From Nitrosomonadales bacterium (GTDB lineage: Bacteria; Pseudomonadota; Gammaproteobacteria; Burkholderiales; Gallionellaceae): a stretch of 64,000 nt of DNA. The position numbers and the translations under genes are program-made. Below the pieces are notes generated by a model. It did not search any database. It saw nothing but the letters and a program-made list of their open reading frames with translations, and had not been told where the DNA came from. The stretch spans positions 372,001-436,000 of the forward strand of contig JAHFQZ010000001.1 of the NCBI GenBank assembly GCA_023259055.1. The letters run 5' to 3'. Below, piece after piece: positions 19,103 to 25,724 of the stretch (position 1 is the first letter of the stretch; the number at the start of each line of letters is the position of its first letter).

Positions 19103-19992
19103 GCGACGACAACAAGATAACGCTCCACGCCTTTGCGGCGCTGGTGGCCGCGCGTGCCAAGGTCAGTAGTGCCGAAGCAGACGCCTATATCCACCAACTC
19201 GCGAAGACCATGAGTGAGGAATTGGAGGCGGGTGGCGACATTCATCTGTATCACTTTGGTCGTTTCCATACGACCCATGTCGATGAACAGGCGGGGCACG
19301 ATCCCAACTCCGGCGCGCCGTTAACGATTCCCGAGCACTCGCGTGTTCACTTTCGCCCCTACGGCGCATTGCGTTTTGCAGTCAACGCGCCTTTCAATCA
19401 GCTGCGAATCAGGGAACTCACTCCGGACAAAACAGCTTGGCGTACCAGAACCGGCGTTTGGATCTTGCTGGTGCTGCTTGCATTGCTGCTGATCGTGCTC
19501 GGCATCAGGTCAAAGAGTGGGGTATCCACTCAGGATGCGTCCCTGGTTCCGCCCGCTACTGTTCCAGCTGTTCCCGCTGTTCCCGCTGTTCCCGCTGCTC
19601 CAGCTGCTCCAGCTGCTCCAGCTGCTCCAGCTGCTCCAGCTGTTCCCGTAGAACCGGAAACCGCCCCATCGGTAGCTGCGGCGACGGGGGTTATCGTGTC
19701 GCCCGGCGATACGTTGTGGGGGATTGCTGCGACCAGATTGGGCGATTCCGCTTGGTGGCCGATTATCTATGCGGAGAACAGACCAGAGTTGCCCCGCCGA
19801 AACCCGGACCTGATCAAAAGCGGGATAACACTGCGGATACCCGCTCTGGCCGGTAGTGTGAACAACCCTAGTGCCGCTGATCTCCGTCTGAAAACGAGCG
19901 GCTACCAAATAGCGGCCGACGATTACCGGAAACTTGGCAATCCTCGAGCCGCAGAGTATGAGAAGGTCGCGAAGCGCTGGTCTAAAGAATAA
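19099..19992 (+). CDS. HU-like domain, transmembrane helix and LysM domain in one protein
   Basis: About 297 residues. Residues 1-95 repeat the HU-like pattern (ALVAARAKVSSAEADAYIHQL, HLYHFGRFHTTHVDEQAGHDP, VHFRPYGALR). A single membrane helix follows at about 119-136 with arginines on its N-terminal side, which puts the HU domain inside and the rest in the periplasm. Next comes a PAVPA/PAAPA linker (155-184) and a LysM domain (about 197-248: VSPGDTLWGIAATRLGD...WWPIIYAEN...PDLIKSGITLRIP). LysM binds peptidoglycan sugars. As drawn, the protein could connect DNA to the cell wall. It overlaps the upstream HU gene by four bases. Confidence 0.82.
   Translation: MSDDNKITLHAFAALVAARAKVSSAEADAYIHQLAKTMSEELEAGGDIHLYHFGRFHTTHVDEQAGHDPNSGAPLTIPEHSRVHFRPYGALRFAVNAPFNQLRIRELTPDKTAWRTRTGVWILLVLLALLLIVLGIRSKSGVSTQDASLVPPATVPAVPAVPAVPAAPAAPAAPAAPAAPAVPVEPETAPSVAAATGVIVSPGDTLWGIAATRLGDSAWWPIIYAENRPELPRRNPDLIKSGITLRIPALAGSVNNPSAADLRLKTSGYQIAADDYRKLGNPRAAEYEKVAKRWSKE
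19561..19650 (+). repeat. Ten tandem 9-bp units encoding the Pro/Ala/Val linker
   Basis: Units of the form GTTCCCGCT and GCTCCAGCT repeat ten times without a break (one starting variant, three GTTCCCGCT, five GCTCCAGCT, one ending variant). They encode a rigid periplasmic spacer between the membrane helix and LysM. In-frame 9-bp units can vary in number without breaking the gene. Confidence 0.9.
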
Positions 19993-20034
19993 TCGGGTAG
20001 CGTAGCCCAGCCTTGCGATTGACCTCCCAGGCGA

Positions 20035-20240
20035 ATCGATGGGGTCAGACTCCTTTGATCCATAAAAATGGCTCACTCCATCGACGTACTCCAGTCCAGC
20101 ATAATCCAGTCACGGGATTGGATGACCAGATCGGATTTGGGGATGGCGCAACAGAACAGCGCGACGCCCGCATCTCTTTCCTCCGCGGACAGGGCAGTTC
20201 CGTTGCCTTGCCGTGATCCACCCTACCTTGCAGCACATCG
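20035..20240 (-). pseudogene. Broken second copy of the 3' part of the 2Fe-2S ferredoxin gene, with attached repeat
   Basis: This stretch aligns base by base with 21396-21603. Both begin ATCGATGGGG(T/G)CAGACTCC and continue through the reverse-strand 3' half of the ferredoxin gene to CAGCACATCG. The copy lacks one base at GGGCAGTTCCG (GGGCAAATTCCG in the intact gene), giving a frameshift, and lacks the cysteine-cluster half. It is therefore a non-functional fragment. The left end is the GGGGTCAGACTCC repeat, and eight bases beyond the right end begins a second type of hairpin. Confidence 0.85.
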
Positions 20241-20248
20241 AGTGATAT

Positions 20249-20296
20249 AGGGACGGAGCCCCATTCATTCATTTCATTCAATAGGGCTCCGTCCCT
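20249..20296. repeat. AGGGACGGAGCCC inverted-repeat hairpin
   Basis: The arms AGGGACGGAGCCC and GGGCTCCGTCCCT are perfect 13-base inverted repeats around a 22-base AT-rich loop. No T-run follows, so I read it as a REP/MITE-like intergenic element, not a terminator. It abuts the broken ferredoxin copy. Confidence 0.75.
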
Positions 20297-20412
20297 CTAT
20301 CATTGAGCGTTCCGTCATACGCGTCCAGTTCGGCGGCAGCATGTAGCCTCCAATCGTCTTTCTGACCTAACCAGCCTTCCGGCAAGAATATAGTCTTGCA
20401 ATCGGGATCAAT

Positions 20413-20431
20413 TAGGACTAAATTGGTTCTA
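20413..20431. promoter_or_regulatory. Candidate operator before the 20507 gene
   Basis: TAGGAC and GTTCTA form a near-perfect inverted pair around a 7-base AT-rich centre in the spacer upstream of the 20507 gene. The shape resembles the operators of Rrf2-type Fe-S regulators, but no such regulator is in the window. The rest of the 20297-20506 spacer shows nothing else. Confidence 0.25.
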
Positions 20432-20506
20432 CATTAGAGCGCGCTAATACTTTGGCAGGACAGCACGCCTTATACCGACCGTTCACAACTTTTTGCGGAG
20501 GACTAA

Positions 20507-20917
20507 ATGTATACCCCAATTAGCGTTCCTTTTGGTGCCAAGATGCTTTTCAACACCGTGAAACTGAAACCCGGCGTGGAGATGGAGGATGTCGAGCTGG
20601 CTTTGGGCGAGATGTGTAACGTGGTGAAAGAGACCTACGGCGGCGACAAGGGCGGGTTTATCGCCGGCCAGGTTTTCAAGTTCTCGGGCTTCGTGTCCAA
20701 AGAAGGCTCGCTGAACGGCGTCAGAGCGGCAGACGACCACATCGCGATTGTCACGTTCTGGAATTCGTTCGGCGAGCACGAGAGATCCCATGCCGACAGC
20801 GCGTTCAAGGAGAAATTCGAGGCGCTGAGTGATCTGTGCGTGGACAGCAAGGAGTTGGGCTACGACATGCTGTGGCAGGGTGAGCCGGAATGCCGGGCCT
20901 CCGGTTGCGCAGGGTAA
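20507..20917 (+). CDS. Conserved small protein of unknown function
   Basis: About 136 residues, soluble, with an alternating strand-helix pattern (KMLFNTVKLKPGVEMEDVEL, VTFWNSFGEHERSH) that could be a dimeric alpha/beta barrel of the ABM-like type. That is a structural guess. The C-terminus ends in ECRASGCAG with two cysteines. A good GCGGAGG precedes the ATG. Not recognised as a named family. Confidence 0.65.
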   Translation: MYTPISVPFGAKMLFNTVKLKPGVEMEDVELALGEMCNVVKETYGGDKGGFIAGQVFKFSGFVSKEGSLNGVRAADDHIAIVTFWNSFGEHERSHADSAFKEKFEALSDLCVDSKELGYDMLWQGEPECRASGCAG

Positions 20918-21048
20918 CCGCAGGCAGACTCAACGAAAATACTGGCCTGAACAATCAGGCCAGACTAAAGGTACCGGAGTCGAACTGTTTCAGTGCATGG
21001 TGACAGGCTAGATGATTTTCAACACCGCAATAGTTTTTCACAAACCAG

Positions 21049-21114
21049 AGAATCGATCATAGAATCGATGGCATAGAATCGATGGGGTCACATAGAATCG
21101 ATGGGGTCAGACTC
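21049..21114. repeat. Tandem AGAATCGAT units running into the GGGGTCAGACTCC repeat
   Basis: Four AGAATCGAT units lie in a row, the last three as CATAGAATCGATGG. Two of these continue as GGGTCAC and GGGTCAG. The last copy passes into GGGGTCAGACTCC, the same repeat found at 20041 and, as GGGGGCAGACTCC, at 21402. The pattern suggests slippage or repeated insertion at the same site. Confidence 0.7.
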
Positions 21115-21146
21115 CATTGATACCTAAACAATCGGAAAGGGTTCTT

Positions 21147-21287
21147 ATGTCGAAAACGCTATGCAAAACAAAGGATGCGGAAAAACGTGCCAAGAAGCAG
21201 GCCGATCCAAAGTTTGTATGTGCCAAATGCGGCAAAAAGGTACACAAAGAAAAACACGTATGTAAGCCTGAAAAATTACAAAACTGA
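21147..21287 (+). CDS. 46-residue zinc-ribbon-like protein
   Basis: A short gene with GGAAAGGG upstream of the ATG. The lysine-rich product contains CAKCGKKV then HKEKHVC, a CxxC plus HxxxxC arrangement consistent with one bound zinc ion. It is basic and may bind nucleic acid; that is inference. It lies between two repeat copies, like a stand-alone unit. Confidence 0.6.
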   Translation: MSKTLCKTKDAEKRAKKQADPKFVCAKCGKKVHKEKHVCKPEKLQN

Positions 21288-21323
21288 TGTGGTCAGCAAT
21301 GCAATAGTTTTCAGGATGCCATC

Positions 21324-21398
21324 ATGGAAATAGAGAAGATCAATTCGGGCGAGTTGCGCGCCATCGGCTACGATGCGCGCGCCCGGCTGCTAAAGATC
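21324..21398 (+). pseudogene. 5' fragment of a KTSC-domain gene cut off by a repeat
   Basis: The first 25 or so codons (MEIEKINSGELRAIGYDAR...) and the leader before them match the intact KTSC gene at 35582. Similarity stops exactly where ATCGATGGGGGCAGACTCC begins, after which the sequence is that of the ferredoxin 3' end on the other strand. It is a truncated remnant with an intact leader. Confidence 0.8.
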
Positions 21399-21434
21399 GA
21401 TGGGGGCAGACTCCTTTGGTCCATTAAAAATGGC

Positions 21435-21743
21435 TCACTCCATCGGCGTCTCCCAGTTCAGCATACTCCAGTCACGGGGTTGGATGACCAGATCGGATTT
21501 GGGTATGGCGCAACAAAACAGCGCGACGCCCACATCTCTTTCCTCCGCGGACAGGGCAAATTCCGTTGCCTTGCCGTGATCCACCGTACCTTGCAGCACA
21601 TCGCCCTTGCACAATCCGCACGCTCCATCGCCGCAACCCCGCGGCAGCTTGATGCCATGCTTATTTGCAGCTTCGAGGATGGTTTCGCCAGCTTCGGCGG
21701 TGAAGGTGTGATTGTCCGGCTGTAGTGTGATACTGAATTCCAT
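21435..21743 (-). CDS. 2Fe-2S ferredoxin (plant/adrenodoxin-type fold)
   Basis: About 102 residues. The cysteine pattern is Cys37-x4-Cys42-x2-Cys45, then Cys77 or Cys78 (RGCGDGACGLC ... ALFCC), the standard ligand set for a ferredoxin-type 2Fe-2S cluster. The segment AEERDVGVALFCCAIPKSDL resembles the ferredoxin domains attached to flavin reductases, but here it stands alone, so the electron partner is unknown. The gene's 3' half is duplicated as a fragment at 20035-20240. Confidence 0.88.
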   Translation of the reverse strand: MEFSITLQPDNHTFTAEAGETILEAANKHGIKLPRGCGDGACGLCKGDVLQGTVDHGKATEFALSAEERDVGVALFCCAIPKSDLVIQPRDWSMLNWETPME

Positions 21744-21859
21744 GGCGTCTTCTCGGTTGATTAGCGGCCAGCTCTCAGAATTTGCGAGACGTAGGCCCTT
21801 GCAAAAAAGAGGCTACGATACATGCTGACGGGGTGTGGCTCAAGTAAAATAGACCTAAC

Positions 21860-21899
21860 GGGTCAGGGAGCCAATAGGGGTATGCCTAATGGGTGACCC
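21860..21899. repeat. GGGTCA/TGACCC inverted pair
   Basis: GGGTCAGGGAGCC and, 22 bases on, GGGTGACCC face each other in the spacer between the divergent ferredoxin and CPBP protease genes. The arms share the GGGTCA core of the repeat family. It may be a degenerate member. Confidence 0.4.
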
Positions 21900-22015
21900 T
21901 TTTAATTCTCCGCCAACGAGAATGTGATTTGTAAGGCCTGGCCCAAGGGCCTGTGTGGTTGATCGGTAGCCCGGTTACTTTTGTGATTCCATGTTGCATG
22001 ATGCAGGAGGGGATG

Positions 22016-22837
22016 ATGAATGTTCGCACATCAAAAAGAAGATCGCTTCGAAACTTCCTTCTCCTGCTGTTCGCTTTGTCTATTCCGCTCTGGATATTCG
22101 GCTCGATTGTCGATGTGCAAATCTTTCCCGGATTCAATTTGTATCAGCTCCCGCTTGCGATGCCGATGGTCACTGCGCTGATTCTCATTTACCGGGAAAG
22201 CGGTAAATCCGGTGTCATTGCGCTGTTAAAAAGAACCTACGACTTTCGCAACATTAAGTCCAAAGCCTGGTACATTCCTATGCTTCTGATGATTCCCAGC
22301 ATAGGTTTTATAGAATATTTGATTCAACGCTTTTCAGGAACATCTATTCCGCCACCGCAATTCTCATGGGCTATCCTCGCTTACATCTCAGTTTTCTTTA
22401 TGACCTACGGAGAAGAATTGGGTTGGACGGGATACCTCATTGACCCAATGCAAGCTCGATGGAGCGCACTTAAATCAGGAATACTCGTTGGAATAGTGTG
22501 GGCAGTCATCCACTTTCCGATTCACTACATTAACGGATATTCATTCGAATGGATTTTCTGGCACGGTACCTATACTGTGGCGGCCCGAGTTTTGATGGTC
22601 TGGATCTATAACAATGCCGGGAAGAGCTTGTTTGCTATGGCTTTGACCCATTGGACATTTGGCATGTTCTGGTGTCTATGGCCTGTGGAAAATTTGCATC
22701 GGGTCGTGTCTTTTTACGACCCGCGCATCATGGCCTTTACCGCCATATTCTATACTGTGATAGTGACGTTGTTGTGGGGGGGCACGACATTGGCGCAGTA
22801 CAGATATTGGAGGGCGAGCTTTACAAATCGATCATGA
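22016..22837 (+). CDS. CPBP-family intramembrane metalloprotease
   Basis: About 273 residues with eight or so hydrophobic segments. The CPBP/Abi signature EELGWTGYL is present (in many family members this reads EExxWRG; Thr replaces Arg here, a known variant), followed by the second motif around VWAVIHFPIH and a third near HWTFG. Such proteins cleave membrane substrates or protect against bacteriocins. The start was chosen by AGGAGG five bases upstream; the ATG at 22013 and two further upstream are in frame. No partner gene is evident. Confidence 0.8.
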   Translation: MNVRTSKRRSLRNFLLLLFALSIPLWIFGSIVDVQIFPGFNLYQLPLAMPMVTALILIYRESGKSGVIALLKRTYDFRNIKSKAWYIPMLLMIPSIGFIEYLIQRFSGTSIPPPQFSWAILAYISVFFMTYGEELGWTGYLIDPMQARWSALKSGILVGIVWAVIHFPIHYINGYSFEWIFWHGTYTVAARVLMVWIYNNAGKSLFAMALTHWTFGMFWCLWPVENLHRVVSFYDPRIMAFTAIFYTVIVTLLWGGTTLAQYRYWRASFTNRS

Positions 22838-22852
22838 ACTAAGACGGCCAAA

Positions 22853-23098
22853 GGGATCAGCATCGCAATAGGGAACAATCAGGAACCCACGCCCTGTTTG
22901 AAATCCGTAAATCATCCCCCCTACTGAACGAGTCCGTTGTACAGGAAAAATGCGTAGGCGCTGACGAGTCCGCCGCCGACAAAACGCGGGATGCGCCCCA
23001 AGACGCCTGTGTAATCAGGAAGCTTAGGCAAGAAAGGCTATAATTCAAACAGCAGCCGTTGTCATTATCTTTTCACCGATGGAAACAATGCTGACCCC
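22853..23098. mobile_element. 246-bp MITE-like element with GGGATCAGCAT / ATGCTGACCCC ends
   Basis: The stretch starts with GGGATCAGCATCGCAATAG and ends with ATGCTGACCCC, which read inward are the same repeat with one mismatch. Inside, on the minus strand, is a short reading frame ending at a TAG at 22921-22923 (translation includes PDYTGVLGRIPRFVGGGLV and a hydrophobic tail) that looks like the C-terminal end of a membrane protein without its start. It therefore appears to be a gene fragment captured between inverted repeats. No transposase. Confidence 0.6.
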
Positions 23099-23120
23099 AC
23101 TGAAAAACTGAGCGTGAAAA

Positions 23121-23486
23121 ATGTCCAAAACTATTTTAATTGTTGATGATTCTGCTGCCATCCGCCAAATGGTGGCATTTACCCTGAAATCGGAGGGCTA
23201 TGCCGTAATTGAGACGGAAGATGGCGAAGAGGCGTTAGCCAAGGCTAATTCGCATGCTATTGATCTGGTGCTGACCGACCAGAACATGCCCAACATGGAT
23301 GGTTTAACTTTGGTGAAAACGCTGCGCGGCCTTCCGAAGTTTGCCACCACTCCTATTCTTGTGTTGACCACCGAATCCGGCGATGCAAAGAAAATGGAAG
23401 GCAAGGCGGCGGGCGCCAATGGGTGGCTGGTCAAGCCGTTCAACCCCCATACGTTGCTCAATGTCGTCAAAAAGTTTGTAGGCTAG
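23121..23486 (+). CDS. Single-domain CheY-like response regulator
   Basis: About 121 residues, receiver domain only: acidic pair VDDS near the N-terminus, phospho-acceptor Asp in LTDQNMPNMDG, VLTTES with the switch Thr, and VKPF with the conserved Lys. No output domain, so it should act by protein contact. It resembles the CheY-type regulators found with chemotaxis or pilus systems, but no kinase or Che gene is nearby. The start follows directly on the 22853-23098 element. Confidence 0.88.
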   Translation: MSKTILIVDDSAAIRQMVAFTLKSEGYAVIETEDGEEALAKANSHAIDLVLTDQNMPNMDGLTLVKTLRGLPKFATTPILVLTTESGDAKKMEGKAAGANGWLVKPFNPHTLLNVVKKFVG

Positions 23487-23509
23487 TAGCCCTCGGAAGA
23501 GAGTTAATA

Positions 23510-23532
23510 GGGTCAGCATCGCAATAGATTCG
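23510..23532 (+). repeat. GGGTCAGCATCGCAATAG spacer repeat
   Basis: This copy matches the one at 22853 in the core GTCAGCATCGCAATAG. It lies 24 bp after the CheY stop and about 80 bp before the next ATG. Confidence 0.7.
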
Positions 23533-23614
23533 ATGAGGGGGTTGAAATCGCGAATTCAAAAAGCATCGCAAGATTGAACGGCTGGCAGGTCGAAGTAATT
23601 AAAAAGGAGCAGGA

Positions 23615-24235
23615 ATGTTTAAGGTGGGTCTACTGTTTGGTTTTGTATTCCTGTCAGGTTGCGCAAGCACGCTTGGAGGCCAAACCGCAAAACCATGGGA
23701 TTTGCTCAGTGAGCAAGCTGCTCAATGTTTCTATGGTCTTGAAAAAGATGCAGAGCTCGCAACCATTGCGAACAAAGTGATGCTTATTCACTCTTTGGAA
23801 TACGCAAAGGAGACGAACCAGGAATTCACGAAGATCAGGGAGCTCCCCAATCCGGAAGAACTGAAGGTGATTCAAAAATGGGCAGCAAAGTTAGAGGTTT
23901 GTTACAAGATCAGGGCTGCACACCATGCTTACGAATCACCAAGGGTTGTAATGGCTTCTATCGAGTCAGATGCCGAGCAGCAATTACTGGTAACGGAGCT
24001 GTATAAGGGAAAACTTTCCTTTGGGCAATTTGCAATTAAGCGTAACCAGCTCAACTCACTTCGTTCCAGCCTGTTCCTTCATGCTGTGACTGCCGACATC
24101 AAGGAGTTTGAAGCAAGCCAGCTTTACCGTCCAGACGGATCAAAAACAGCACCACCGCCATCGTCAAATTCTCCTTGCGGGTATGTGGGCTCGAAGGGCA
24201 ACTATCGTTGGGTTTGTCGAGAGAAGAACGATTAA
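23615..24235 (+). CDS. Lipoprotein of unknown function
   Basis: About 206 residues with lipobox LSGC (Cys16), so probably a membrane-anchored lipoprotein. The mature part is mainly helical with a Pro/Ser-rich segment before a C-terminal CGYVGSKGNYRWVC, where two cysteines bracket a small loop. AGGAGCAGG lies before the ATG. Family not recognised. Confidence 0.65.
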   Translation: MFKVGLLFGFVFLSGCASTLGGQTAKPWDLLSEQAAQCFYGLEKDAELATIANKVMLIHSLEYAKETNQEFTKIRELPNPEELKVIQKWAAKLEVCYKIRAAHHAYESPRVVMASIESDAEQQLLVTELYKGKLSFGQFAIKRNQLNSLRSSLFLHAVTADIKEFEASQLYRPDGSKTAPPPSSNSPCGYVGSKGNYRWVCREKND

Positions 24236-24280
24236 GAGATAATGGGTTCAGCATGAACTGACCACGGTTTTCCGTTTGAG

Positions 24281-24319
24281 TTAAAGGGGCCAAGCTCGAA
24301 ACAGTTTGAGGATGCCATC
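24281..24319 (+). repeat. Leader repeat (AAAGGGGCCAAGCTCG...GGATGCCATC) before the Omp85-like gene
   Basis: TTAAAGGGGCCAAGCTCGAA, then ACAGTTTGAGGATGCCATC, ends at the ATG. It aligns with the leaders at 21289 and 35549 over the whole length, and similarity continues into the first eight codons of the gene. Confidence 0.75.
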
Positions 24320-25633
24320 ATGAAAATGAAGCTAATCAATTCGGTCATGAAGCAATTCTCCGTAACGCTATGCCTGTTGATCGTGCTGGTTCCGGCTGCG
24401 AGTGCCGGGGACGAAACGGCTGACTCCGCAGGAACAGGGTACTCGTTTCTCGTCGACCGCCGCAAGGAGCAATTCGAGACCAGCTTTGCATACGCAGTCT
24501 TCCCCCTGCCGTACTCTCTTCCCGGCATCGGCAAGGGCATCTCACTGGTCGGCGGCGCCATGAACATCGCGAACACATACACCGATGCATACGGCATCGT
24601 ATACGGAGGCGACGTTGAAGGCGCGGCAGTGGGCCTGGCCGACATTCACATCATCCCGCGAACGCTTATCCTCGATGTCGGCGGCGGCGCGGTGAACAAG
24701 GCTTCGATCCAGAACTTCAGGGAACGGGGCATGAATACGAACAAGGATAACTACCTCTTGTTCGATGTCGACAATTCGGAATATTTCGGCGGCAGGTTGA
24801 CGGCCACGTTTCTCGAGCGCCGCTTTGAAATGTACGGGGCATGGTACGGAGGCGCATCGAAGCTGCGCAGCATCCGGGACAAGGACGGCAATGTGATTGT
24901 CGAGGCGCATAACGCCTCACGCCAGAGCTCTCACTCGACCATATTCGGAACACGCATTGACCTGACCGACGACTATGACGACCCCAGGCGAGGAGCTCGT
25001 CTCGCGGTGACACGGTCATCATCCCCGCCCAGCGATTCGGGACCGGATTACTCCGTGATGGACTACAACATGACAGCCTACATTCCCATGGCCAGCCGGA
25101 ATACCTGGGCATTCAATTACCTGCGCTCGGATGCGATCGTCAGCAGCAAGGGCGAGACCGATCCGGCCAAAATCCAGACCCAGCGGGGAATCAATTGCAG
25201 CGATCCCGCGCTCACGCCGCAGCAACAGCAATACTGTGCCGATGCGGTGAACCTGGTAATCGCAAACAATACCTATGGCACGGCCACATCGCTCGGCGGC
25301 TTCGACCGTCTGCGTTCCTATTCCCAAGGGAGATACCGCGGAGCTCACACCCTGTTCTACGGTACCGAGTTCCGCTGGAACCTCACCGAAGAGGCCAAGC
25401 CGTTCGACCTTTTCATCATGAAGGATATCCGGACTTCAGTGCAGCTTGCCGCCTTCTACGAGATTGGCAGCACTGCCGATCTGCGGGATGACGTGGGCAA
25501 GACATGGCGGAAATCCTATGGAGTCGGGTTCAGGATGGTCACGGCTTCGGGGGTCGTGTTCCGCGGGGATATCGCGGATGGGCATGATGGCGTCTCGACA
25601 GCGATTTTCATCGGCTACCCATGGGAGCTTTGA
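24320..25633 (+). CDS. Omp85/surface-antigen-type outer-membrane barrel without POTRA domains
   Basis: About 437 residues. A signal peptide (TLCLLIVLVPAASAG) precedes a barrel-like sequence with alternating hydrophobic strands. The features YFGGRLTATFLERRFE, TDDYDDPRRGARLAVT, GFDRLRSYSQGRYRG and the end GVVFRGDIADGHDGVSTAIFIGYPWEL match the barrel of Omp85/bacterial surface antigen proteins. No POTRA repeats fit before it. The first residues MKMKLINSV come from a leader shared with the KTSC genes, so the ancestral start may be the Met at residue 10. Role unknown. Confidence 0.75.
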   Translation: MKMKLINSVMKQFSVTLCLLIVLVPAASAGDETADSAGTGYSFLVDRRKEQFETSFAYAVFPLPYSLPGIGKGISLVGGAMNIANTYTDAYGIVYGGDVEGAAVGLADIHIIPRTLILDVGGGAVNKASIQNFRERGMNTNKDNYLLFDVDNSEYFGGRLTATFLERRFEMYGAWYGGASKLRSIRDKDGNVIVEAHNASRQSSHSTIFGTRIDLTDDYDDPRRGARLAVTRSSSPPSDSGPDYSVMDYNMTAYIPMASRNTWAFNYLRSDAIVSSKGETDPAKIQTQRGINCSDPALTPQQQQYCADAVNLVIANNTYGTATSLGGFDRLRSYSQGRYRGAHTLFYGTEFRWNLTEEAKPFDLFIMKDIRTSVQLAAFYEIGSTADLRDDVGKTWRKSYGVGFRMVTASGVVFRGDIADGHDGVSTAIFIGYPWEL

Positions 25634-25644
25634 ACGATATAAGC

Positions 25645-25675
25645 AATTAAAAGGGCAAGGCTCGATATCCAGGAG
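25645..25675 (+). repeat. AATTAAAAGGGCAAGGCTCG spacer repeat
   Basis: A degenerate copy of the AAAGGGGCCAAGCTCG spacer repeat, between the Omp85-like and hydrolase genes. Confidence 0.55.
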
Positions 25676-25724
25676 GTCGCCAGAGATTTATGCGTGACTC
25701 AATTTGAAAGACTGGAGAACGAAA

